Shown piece after piece: positions 56,390 to 63,877 of a DNA stretch of 64,000 nucleotides. The translations under genes and the position numbers were made by a program. The stretch is from positions 151,339 to 215,338 of the forward strand of contig JAJFFO010000013.1 in the NCBI GenBank assembly GCA_021776615.1, written 5' to 3'. Origin of the DNA: Robiginitomaculum sp. GTDB taxonomy: Bacteria; Pseudomonadota; Alphaproteobacteria; Caulobacterales; Maricaulaceae. The notes below the pieces were generated by a model that saw only the letters and a list, made by a program, of their open reading frames with translations, made no database searches and was not told where the DNA came from. Numbering within the stretch: the stretch's first letter is position 1; each line of letters starts with the position of its first letter.

Positions 56390-57082
56390 TCAACCCTCCT
56401 TTTGTTTTTTTGAGGGTTTGAGCAATGCCTTGGGGATCAGTTTTTCAAAAGTAACAGGATAGCGGACAGGATTAAGGCGATCTGTACCCGCAACATCCAG
56501 TAACGCCTTACCATCAATGCGCCCAGACAGGCTATAGGCTCGCCAGTTTCCATCTTTGCCCTTTCTGAAAACCCCGACCCAAATTCGCTCATCGGCTGGC
56601 ACACGCAAATTATAACGGCGCTGTCTTTGCTCATCGGTAACGCGAGTGGAAACCAGTTTGAATTTGCCTGCATCCAAAAGTTGAATTTTACCAATATCAC
56701 TGGAAAACTGCCAAAATTCTGCCTTTGAAACGTTCACTATCGGTAAGATTTCTGGCAATTTACCAGTGTCGTTCAACGCGCTCAAAATTTCCTTGGCAAT
56801 TACGGGTAACTCATAGGCAGGGGCAAGTTTGGCTTTAGCTGTGTCATCAAGTTTGGGAAGTTTTATCGAAGTAAAAACCTGATCAATTGCCTCGCGGCGT
56901 GTGTTGATCTGTTGCTCATTCTTGGCAAGCGAAACCGAGGCAGGGTCAAACAAGCCATATTCACCAAACAATGCGCCGCCAAACAAAAAGATGAGTAAGC
57001 CAAAGCCTAAAATAAATGGTCGTGCCGCTCGCATTTTTGCGGCGTTCACATGCCCATCAGTAACCAATTCTTCCCACTGCAT
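56390..57082 (-). CDS. Single-pass membrane protein, partner of the coupling ATPase
   Basis: 230 residues, one transmembrane segment at about 22-42 (PFILGFGLLIFLFGGALFGEY), short cytosolic N terminus (MQWEELVTDGHVNAAKMRAARP) and a periplasmic domain of about 190 residues with WQFSSDIGKIQLLD and RYNLRVPADERIWVGVFRKG. The stop lies three bases before the coupling-ATPase start, so the two are coupled. By position and topology it may be analogous to DotM/TraG-type coupling partners, but I see no sequence match that proves it. Confidence 0.6.
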   Translation of the reverse strand: MQWEELVTDGHVNAAKMRAARPFILGFGLLIFLFGGALFGEYGLFDPASVSLAKNEQQINTRREAIDQVFTSIKLPKLDDTAKAKLAPAYELPVIAKEILSALNDTGKLPEILPIVNVSKAEFWQFSSDIGKIQLLDAGKFKLVSTRVTDEQRQRRYNLRVPADERIWVGVFRKGKDGNWRAYSLSGRIDGKALLDVAGTDRLNPVRYPVTFEKLIPKALLKPSKKQKEG

Positions 57083-57263
57083 TCAAATTCCCCTCAAGCC
57101 ATAATTATACTTTACAGCGCGACGCTAGGGCTGGTGCAAATAAGAGGCAATGCAACCTAAGATCAATTTCTTGTGAGTTGAAGAACGGTCTTTTTCTAAT
57201 ACTGCACTTAAGCTAAGGTATTTGAGACACCAACCTATTTTCTGCCAAATCCTAGGGGGATAT

Positions 57264-57899
57264 ATGAAAGAAGATTATTTTATGAATTCTTGTTTAAGAG
57301 AACCAATATCTGAGATATTTGAAGCAGCAAGGTTACTAGATGCTGCTGTGACGCTTCATATACAAGGCAAATCAAGCCTTGCTGAGGAACTTATTAAAGC
57401 CGCCGATTTACCAGAAATAAGAGAATGGACAGAAAGTCTTTGGGGTAAAGGCAGCCCATACGTCACATTTAGGGAAGTTCACAACACCCCTCCTAAATTG
57501 CCAAAAGCTGATCGTATAGCTGTGCGCATGCCTGGCACAAAAGAAAAACAAGCTCTTCATATTCGCGATGGCTTTCATTGCAGGTTTTGCAAGATTCCAG
57601 TGATTCGAAAGGAAGTACGACAGATATTTCATGATCTCTATCCTAATGCCCTTCAATGGGGACGTAAGAATTTAGAGCAACACGCGGCTTTTCAAGCTAT
57701 GTGGTTGCAATATGACCACGTTATTCCTCATGCTAGAGGTGGTAACAATAATATAAATAACGTGATTATCACCTGCGCACCATGTAATTTTGCCCGCATG
57801 GATTTTTTGGTTGAAGAGGTTGGTGTTGAAATGCCCAACCTTACAACAAAACCAACATCAAGCTGGGACGGCTTGGAGAGACTGCTTAAATTCATTTAA
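57264..57899 (+). CDS. HNH endonuclease
   Basis: 211 residues from the ATG at 57264, which follows GGGGG. The C-terminal half carries an HNH domain: zinc Cys106/Cys109 (RFC context HCRFCKI), the catalytic DHVIPHARGG (Asp151-His152, His156), NNNINNVIITC and Cys171/Cys174 (CAPCNFAR). The N-terminal 100 residues are helical and not recognised. Possibly a defence or restriction nuclease; no methylase or partner is adjacent. A bidirectional terminator separates it from the convergent small gene. Confidence 0.8.
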   Translation: MKEDYFMNSCLREPISEIFEAARLLDAAVTLHIQGKSSLAEELIKAADLPEIREWTESLWGKGSPYVTFREVHNTPPKLPKADRIAVRMPGTKEKQALHIRDGFHCRFCKIPVIRKEVRQIFHDLYPNALQWGRKNLEQHAAFQAMWLQYDHVIPHARGGNNNINNVIITCAPCNFARMDFLVEEVGVEMPNLTTKPTSSWDGLERLLKFI

Positions 57900-57956
57900 G
57901 AGCTGACACCAACAGCCTTTATTTACCATATATGTTAGACCGTTTATTTAAGCATG

Positions 57957-57977
57957 GAGGCGCAATATGCGCCTCCA
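57957..57977. terminator. Bidirectional hairpin terminator
   Basis: GGAGGCGCA and TGCGCCTCC pair perfectly around three bases, followed on the plus strand by AAAATCTTCTTTT. It lies between the HNH gene and the convergent small gene. Confidence 0.7.
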
Positions 57978-57987
57978 AAATCTTCTT

Positions 57988-58218
57988 TTAAGCTTTTTTA
58001 AGACTTTCTGCGCTCTCCTCTTGAGGCTGGCGCAAAACCACACGGCCATTTATGGGCAAGACTTCAAGTTGAAGCGAAAAGCCCTTGCCGTCCTGATGTG
58101 GCCAGCACGCCCCTATTTTTTGCCAGAAAGTTTTATCGTCACTCCCCGTGACGTTCCAGGCGATATAGGTCGGAGCCTTAGTTGCGTTTGTAGTATTTTG
58201 GTCTTTAGTTTGTGCCAT
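57988..58218 (-). CDS. Small hypothetical protein of mobile elements
   Basis: 76 residues from the ATG at 58218 after GGAGAAC. Sequence: Thr/Asn-rich start, then APTYIAWNVTGSDDKTFWQ, a central GACWPHQDGKGFSLQLE and LPINGRVVLRQP. This compact beta-rich unit recurs in alphaproteobacterial plasmids and integrative elements, function unknown to me. Good ribosome binding site and a downstream hairpin support it being expressed. Confidence 0.65.
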   Translation of the reverse strand: MAQTKDQNTTNATKAPTYIAWNVTGSDDKTFWQKIGACWPHQDGKGFSLQLEVLPINGRVVLRQPQEESAESLKKA

Positions 58219-58643
58219 GATTGTTCTCCTTTGTTTGATGGCTTCTTCATGCATTTCCTAAAGACCGTCCGAATAAGGCCGGTTGTCATTCCCAACACGG
58301 GATGGAGCGTTTGCGTAATCTGGCGCGGGCCGGGTATTGATAAGCGGGCGCGGATGGTCAGAAATTTTGCATAAGAACGTAGGCAATCAAATCAAAGCGA
58401 GACCTGGCATAGATCAATCTTCCAATAATATGCAGACATAAAACCTCCTAAATCTTCCAAGCCTGTACAAGCGGACTTTATCGAAACTTTTCCACAATCT
58501 GGCATTGCTGGCGGCAAGGACGGGCAAGCCCTAACCCTTCTTCACTTCGTTACGACCATAGACGTGGTGCCTTAGCGCCATCTCGTGGCTGAGCTTCCTC
58601 CACGAAAGACCTAGACAGGCTGGGTCAAAGATAAGGAGGCAAT
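58219..58643. other. Intergenic region, no gene identified
   Basis: Contains the upstream regions of two divergent small genes. I found no open frame with a ribosome binding site, no tRNA and no obvious operator; several short GC-rich patches (58300-58370, 58500-58560) might be structured RNA or leader sequence, but I cannot support a call. Confidence 0.4.
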
Positions 58644-58844
58644 ATGCTAACAATCATTACAACTGGAACATTGATGCAATATACCGAGCTCGAATTGCTC
58701 ACGATGCATCAGCGATTATCGCAAGAACTGATAATCACCGAACCCGACACCAAAGAGCGCAGGATTACCCTCGCCACATTGGAAAACATCATCCGCGTTA
58801 TCAATTTCAAACGCTGCCAAAAACCAAAACCGCCGGGCTTCTAA
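58644..58844 (+). CDS. Small hypothetical protein
   Basis: 66 residues with a strong AAGGAGG seven bases or so before the ATG. It reads as mostly helical (QYTELELLTMHQRLSQELI, then LATLENIIRVINFKRC). No membrane segment or domain recognised. Likely a small DNA-binding or accessory protein of the element, but this is a guess; it converges with ardA. Confidence 0.5.
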   Translation: MLTIITTGTLMQYTELELLTMHQRLSQELIITEPDTKERRITLATLENIIRVINFKRCQKPKPPGF

Positions 58845-58883
58845 CCGGCGGCCATCATGGCACAATAATCGATCATACGAAAA

Positions 58884-58907
58884 GTTCAGGCCTCAACAGG
58901 CCTGAAC
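58884..58907 (-). terminator. Hairpin overlapping the ardA stop codon
   Basis: GTTCAGGCCT (58884-58893) and AGGCCTGAAC (58898-58907) form a perfect 10-base stem with a four-base loop; the ardA stop codon (58893-58895) lies at the loop edge and TTTTCG follows on the minus strand. It could terminate both ardA and the convergent small gene. Confidence 0.65.
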
Positions 58908-59396
58908 AACGTAATGTGTATTATCGACCTCAAGGCTAGCAATATCGCCATTAAGAACCATGTCACGGGCGAAGCTTTCAGTATCGAAGTAATAACGTAG
59001 GTTTTCAGGGATTTGATCCAAAAGGCCAGTGTCTTCGAGATAGCTTTCAGCGTATTCGAGAATTGAGCCTTCAAACAGGATCACATCGTCCAGACGATCA
59101 AGAATGCCTTCCATGGCATAGCCTAAACCTTCGCTCAGATAGATGACTTTGATGACGTCTTCGTCGTCAAGCTCTTCAAAGTGGTCAAACCATTCTTTGA
59201 GATTGGCCTGATTGATACCAAGCGTGCCGAATAAACGGTAATTATCACCGTCAATGAACTGGATTTCGTATTCCTCAACTGGATCGCCATAATCATTGAG
59301 ATGGGTAGCGGATTTAGCGAGATATTCCTCGTAAGTGTTGAAATAAAAGCCTGATGCTGAAATGTCGTATGGTGTTGCGTGATATGTATTTGTCAT
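58893..59396 (-). CDS. ardA: ArdA antirestriction protein
   Basis: 167 residues, strongly acidic, as expected for a DNA mimic that occupies type I restriction enzymes during conjugative entry. Family features: TYHATPYDISASGFYFNTY at the start, a Glu/Asp-dense middle (FDHFEELDDEDVIKVIYLSEG) and the C-terminal RYYFDTESFARDMVLNGDI. The ATG at 59396 follows AAGGAGAAA. Typical cargo of conjugative and mobilisable elements; it fits the mobilisation module to its left. Confidence 0.9.
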   Translation of the reverse strand: MTNTYHATPYDISASGFYFNTYEEYLAKSATHLNDYGDPVEEYEIQFIDGDNYRLFGTLGINQANLKEWFDHFEELDDEDVIKVIYLSEGLGYAMEGILDRLDDVILFEGSILEYAESYLEDTGLLDQIPENLRYYFDTESFARDMVLNGDIASLEVDNTHYVVQAC

Positions 59397-59586
59397 TGTT
59401 TTTCTCCTTGTTTTGAACAAGAAGACGAGCACTGGCTGTTAGGGAGAGGACACAACTGCCTTCACGGAAAGCGAAGCGCATCTAGGAGCGGAAGGTCTGT
59501 TGTGAACTCAACCGCAGCCATTAAAAGGGCGCTGACTCAAAACGAGGGGGAAATGAATGAATAGCCTTGAATATCCCAAAAACATT

Positions 59587-61008
59587 TTAATCAAGAGACA
59601 GTAATTTTAGAAACCTATAAATTTCAACCATAGCAAAAGTATCTAATTCGCAATATTTCAAAAGAGATTTAGCCGTTTCTAATGACTCATCATTTTTTAA
59701 ATTGATCATTCTTTTCCAAGCCTCCATCGCAGAAGTACCATCCTGAATATCAAGCTCTTTATAACTCAATTGCGGACAAATGACGGGGAGCACTTTTTTT
59801 ATTGATGTTGAACCTTCAAAACGGGAATCGACATAATTAAGTTTAAAAATATCCTCCAGATCAACCATACGATCATTCATACCACCTAAAAACTTAGCGC
59901 GATCAGGAAACATTAACGCCATTTCATTGTTCTGAGATTTTTCAAATGATGCATGCCATGATACTATGCTTCCATTCGGGCCAATATCATGTTGCATCCT
60001 AGTGACCAAATGGTCTGGCAACCTAACTTCTCTCTCTAAATATTCTCTATGTATCAGGTTTCCATTTTCTTCCAACACATGTAATGAGTACTGCACAGGA
60101 AATTGTTTGTGTGGACCAATTCCATCGACAATAGGAATTGCCGAGCTAAAGGTTTCATAATCAAAAAAATATAATGGGAAATTATATCCATCAAGTGTCG
60201 CCTTAATAGCGGAATGGTTAATTTGTGGCTCGCATGCATGGGCAGATCTCAATACACATGTTTGTATATCAGACAATTCATAACTTTCTGGAACATCAAG
60301 CAAATCACAAACACCTTCATCAACTAAGTGGCAAAGTTTCTTACTGCTTAATCGCGGCAGGCTATAAATTGAGTATTTTGGGATATTTGGGTTAAAATAT
60401 TCGAATGTGTCGCAATGCTGTGCTTTTGTTTTATATAAACAATCGCATTCGTTTCTATTAATGTCGCTCTTACTTAGTAGTTCTAGCGCTTTGTCAATTT
60501 CAGTAGTGGTTTCCTGGTATATCCGCAAGACATCTGCCGTGACATCTATTATGCACAAGAGGGACTCAACATCTACTTTCCCTTTTCTAATATATTCACC
60601 ATTAAGATGGATAATATAAACCCGATCAACCCTTTGCCCTGAGCGTTCTGCGGCGATTGTTTGGAAGCAAGCATCTTTGATATGGTTATGATCACCACCA
60701 GTTTTAACACTGGTCGATGATTTGATCTCATAGAGGCAAATCTCACCATTTTCAAGAATGTCAAAACCATCTGCTCTAGCAAACACCCCATCGTCAGATT
60801 TAAATATTTTTTGATAGCTGATAGACGTATTACGGCGCGCTTCAAATAACGCCTTCACATACTTTTCGACTTCATATCCTTCTCGAACTAACTTCTGCAT
60901 AAAAGCCGAAAAATTACTTGCTGAATAATTTTCATTATCATTCTTATATACCCAGAACGATTTGGGACATTGCAGGAAATGTATGAAGTTAGTTTTTGTT
61001 AATATCAT
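59587..61008 (-). CDS. Cas4-like/DUF2779 nuclease fusion
   Basis: 473 residues, two nuclease-like halves. N-terminal half (about 1-200) is a PD-(D/E)xK Cas4/RecB-like domain: Cys14 (FLQCPKSFW), the active-site Asp80, Glu94 and Lys96 (ICLYEIKSS), and Cys188/Cys190/Cys199, which with Cys14 could hold a [4Fe-4S] cluster. C-terminal half (DUF2779) is DEDD exonuclease-like: Asp283/Glu285 (FFDYETF), a WHASFEKSQ segment, Asp383 (VDLEDIF) and Asp456 (YCELDTFAM). Role unknown; DUF2779 proteins are frequent in defence-rich regions. It lies downstream of the RT locus on the same strand, after the ncRNA terminator, and might be a separate unit. Confidence 0.75.
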   Translation of the reverse strand: MILTKTNFIHFLQCPKSFWVYKNDNENYSASNFSAFMQKLVREGYEVEKYVKALFEARRNTSISYQKIFKSDDGVFARADGFDILENGEICLYEIKSSTSVKTGGDHNHIKDACFQTIAAERSGQRVDRVYIIHLNGEYIRKGKVDVESLLCIIDVTADVLRIYQETTTEIDKALELLSKSDINRNECDCLYKTKAQHCDTFEYFNPNIPKYSIYSLPRLSSKKLCHLVDEGVCDLLDVPESYELSDIQTCVLRSAHACEPQINHSAIKATLDGYNFPLYFFDYETFSSAIPIVDGIGPHKQFPVQYSLHVLEENGNLIHREYLEREVRLPDHLVTRMQHDIGPNGSIVSWHASFEKSQNNEMALMFPDRAKFLGGMNDRMVDLEDIFKLNYVDSRFEGSTSIKKVLPVICPQLSYKELDIQDGTSAMEAWKRMINLKNDESLETAKSLLKYCELDTFAMVEIYRFLKLLSLD

Positions 61009-61060
61009 AAATTTATTATAACTGACTGAACCAATTCAGCAATTAATATCGGGGGCAGAG

Positions 61061-61183
61061 AAAATTAAAAATAAAGCGGCTCGCCTAAACCGCTTCATAG
61101 TGACACACTTGATTTGCTCCAAGTTGTCAGTGCGCATGTGTGTGAGCTGCAAACAGCCATTAAGTTAGACGAAGCGCATATTC
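61061..61183 (-). ncRNA. Candidate DRT3 ncRNA with (CA)4 tract
   Basis: Just after the Drt3b-like stop, on the same strand. It contains, in order: a CACACACA tract (61137-61144), a hairpin TGACA-ACTTG / CAAGT-G-TGTCA with an eight-base loop (61101-61129), and a terminator stem AAGCGG / CCGCTT (61074-61095) followed by an A/T run ending in TATTTTTAATTTT. Established background as I recall it: DRT3 systems need an ncRNA with an ACACAC template copied by Drt3a. The 5' end is not defined here; no promoter is obvious, so it may be processed from the drt3 transcript. Identity is inferred from position and these elements. Confidence 0.65.
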
Positions 61184-63271
61184 TTAGTATACTTCCTGAC
61201 TTTGCTTTGCGTCCAGTTCTTTTCCAAAATCAAAGTGTGACCAATTAGTAAACCACAATTGGAGGTTTCCATTATCCGAGACGTAATTTAAAATATTAGA
61301 TTGCATAGAAGCGTCTTGCACATCAAATAAACTCATAGCTTTGCGTTTTGTGCTCTCTGATATGTAGGGGCAAGATATCAAATCAAGAGCAAGCATGATC
61401 ATTTCTGCATCTTTATGACTTGTATCTTTTCTTCCTGTAATTTTATCGAGAGCCATTTTTTCAAGGTTAGCCCGTAAAACATTATATCTAACTTTGTTTT
61501 TGATATAAAACAGAGCAACAGTGATAGAAAAATAGTTGTGCTTTTTTCCGTTGAGGCAATTAGTATCAATTCCCAAGTATTCTTTTAAAACGGCTTCGTC
61601 CAACCAAAACTCTTTCCCCAGTTCAGAAAGGCTAATCAGCAAATAAAGTGTTTCCACTTGTGTGCTAGGCTTCTGTTTATTTTTCTTGAGAATAAAGTTT
61701 ATCTCATCATAAATCTGTTTGTGAATGGAAAGCCGGTCCTCCCTTGAGCAAGCTTTAAGAAAACTGCATATCACTCTCAAAATACGACATAAACGAATAG
61801 TGGTATTGACTTTTGGAGACACGGAATAGACAAAGAAAACAAATTCTAAGATACCACTTAATGCTTTGATCAATTGTGGTCGCAGAGTTTCTCTATTTTC
61901 AACAAAACTATAATCTTTAAGGACCTTTTCAATACGCCGCTCAATAATTGATAAAGAGTAATTTAATAAGTCCTTGTATTCCACCTGTGAAGTTTTGATG
62001 ATTGATTTAAAGGCAGTTATCAAATTTGTTGAATTCGTTTGAATTGAGCCTTTCCAAACTTTTTCACCATTATCGTCAGTGATCTCTTCAAGCTTGAGTT
62101 TAATTTTATCACTAAGAAGATTGGTTATCTCATTCTTGGCAATCGTAATCTCAGTAATTATCGGCTTTTCGTATGACATTGCTTTGCTCGAATTGAGGTA
62201 AAGCTTGTATTCTTTTAATAGGTGTTGAAGCTCTTCAACAATTGTCTGGCTATCTATGTCATTATTACAAAATACAAAATAGTCATCAACATATCGGAAA
62301 ATTTCATAGTGGACTTTGTGAGACAACCCAAATTGCTCAAAAAGTTTTGTTTTTAAATCAGCATCTACTTTTTGAAGTATTACTTCAGCGAAAATCCTTG
62401 AGAATTCGGGCCCAATAATAATTCCATTTGTCTCGCCATAATGCATTCGCTGCATTAAAGCATCAAATTGTCCTGCAAAACTTGCTTTTGACTCGTTCAG
62501 GTTTTCTTTGATCGCCTCCTTGCCCAATACAGCCCAAGTAATTGAATGTGTGTAAATACTATCAAAGCACTTAGAAATATCGAGTTTCATGAGCTTGTTG
62601 TATTTCTTTTCACACCGATGATATTGGTAAGATTCATAAAATTTATAGATATTGCTAACATCTTTATAGACAAAGAACGATTTGAGGTTCTCGTATTCTT
62701 TTCCGTGCTCTTCAATAATGGTTTCACCATCCGCCAATCGTTCGTAATGAAGTCTATCTTTTATGAATCTATGAGAAGCAATTTTTGCAGGGCGTCTAAT
62801 GGAAAAATCGCTAATAGAAGTATAGTATACTATTGTTTCTTTACACCTGTCATAGAACTCAACAACATTCATCTGATTTCGAGGATGTGGAACTGTTAGT
62901 TCTCGAAATTCATTTTTTTTATGATTTATTTTATAGCCGAATGGTGTCAAAAATCTTTCTGGCTTGGTAGCAGGGTTACCCCCTGTCATTTTGTAAATTT
63001 TAAAGGATATTTGCTTTCCCGAAACTTGACGGTTTTCAGTGGTCAATCTTGCAGGATCACGAGGTAAAGAAAATAAGATATGAATAAACTCATTAAGGGC
63101 ATCATTTTTTTCTTTCCAAACAATTTGCGCAGCCTCACAAGCAACCATATTTTCAATTATGAAATTGTAATAATGTCGATTAGTGAAGGACAAAGGAACT
63201 TCATATGGCAGCACATCAGAAAGTAAAACCCTTTCTCTGTGATGCCTGATATTTTTCTTACGGCGAGGCAT
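61184..63271 (-). CDS. drt3b: Drt3b-like reverse transcriptase (defence-associated)
   Basis: 695 residues from the ATG at 63271, which follows GGAGG; an upstream ATG at 63289 is less likely. N-terminal RVLLSDVLPYEVPLSFTNRHY is the pattern I associate with Drt3b (UG8 group). RT core: KLDISKCFDSIYTHSI with the first catalytic Asp (about 231), GETNGIIIGPEFSRIFAEVI, and FRYVDDYFVFC with YVDD at 327-330. The C-terminal 300 residues are helical, as in other antiphage RTs. It overlaps the Drt3a-like gene by 14 bases, so the two were made from one transcript. All catalytic residues look intact. Confidence 0.8.
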   Translation of the reverse strand: MPRRKKNIRHHRERVLLSDVLPYEVPLSFTNRHYYNFIIENMVACEAAQIVWKEKNDALNEFIHILFSLPRDPARLTTENRQVSGKQISFKIYKMTGGNPATKPERFLTPFGYKINHKKNEFRELTVPHPRNQMNVVEFYDRCKETIVYYTSISDFSIRRPAKIASHRFIKDRLHYERLADGETIIEEHGKEYENLKSFFVYKDVSNIYKFYESYQYHRCEKKYNKLMKLDISKCFDSIYTHSITWAVLGKEAIKENLNESKASFAGQFDALMQRMHYGETNGIIIGPEFSRIFAEVILQKVDADLKTKLFEQFGLSHKVHYEIFRYVDDYFVFCNNDIDSQTIVEELQHLLKEYKLYLNSSKAMSYEKPIITEITIAKNEITNLLSDKIKLKLEEITDDNGEKVWKGSIQTNSTNLITAFKSIIKTSQVEYKDLLNYSLSIIERRIEKVLKDYSFVENRETLRPQLIKALSGILEFVFFVYSVSPKVNTTIRLCRILRVICSFLKACSREDRLSIHKQIYDEINFILKKNKQKPSTQVETLYLLISLSELGKEFWLDEAVLKEYLGIDTNCLNGKKHNYFSITVALFYIKNKVRYNVLRANLEKMALDKITGRKDTSHKDAEMIMLALDLISCPYISESTKRKAMSLFDVQDASMQSNILNYVSDNGNLQLWFTNWSHFDFGKELDAKQSQEVY

Positions 63272-63877
63272 ATTTCCACACCTCCACAATTTCAGTTAAT
63301 TCATTCGCAGAAAATTTAACAAATACCTTTTCTCGAAAGCCTGTTTTATAAGACAGCGATGATAGCTTGTTTTGAAGTCTTGGGTTTGAGATGACGGAAA
63401 TTTTGCTTTGCAAGTATGCATCAAGAGCATCCAAATCTGACAAACTAGATTGCGTTATCAAAGAGTTGGAGAAGTAAATACCTGACCGAACATTCTTCTT
63501 GTTATTCACCAGACGAGTATTGCTTGTAAGAAACTTAACCCTTTTTATTAGTAGCTTGCGGGCTTTCTGTTCTGCGTATTTCTCTTTTTTTAAATAAGCT
63601 GCAAGAGAGCTATCTATTCTACCTTTATATTTATCTAGCTTAGAGCTTGTCATTCCCAAAACTATTTTATCCTGATTACAAAAATTGTAACTATATCCCA
63701 AATATTCGAAACTGAATGGAGCATTCACAGGGCTTTCAATTATTGTGGATTTTGCTCGATTAATTTTTAGTCTTAATTTTCTAAACTGGCTAAACCAAAG
63801 CTTTTTTAAGGATTGAGCGGTGTCAGCATTTGGAGAGGAGCAAAAAACTGCAACAATATCTGATGTGCCCCTAGATT
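63258..63877 (-). pseudogene. drt3a: Drt3a-like reverse transcriptase, 5' part removed by IS insertion
   Basis: The C-terminal about 206 codons of a reverse transcriptase. After the IS junction the frame reads GTSDIVAVFCSSPNADT, the position of the RT motif normally YxDD, then KLRLKINRAKSTI, SFEYLGYSYNF (motif 7) and a thumb/C-terminal region to the stop. The remaining open frame continues a little into the element with no start of its own; a GTG at 63728 could start only a 156-residue fragment without the active site. Assigned as Drt3a (UG3) because of its overlap with the Drt3b-like gene. The N-terminal half may lie beyond the IS, outside the window. Confidence 0.7.

Noticed and set aside
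63258..63728. 156-residue frame starting at GTG as an independent gene
   Set aside because: The same frame continues upstream into RT motif sequence, so this is the tail of the interrupted Drt3a-like gene, not a gene of its own.
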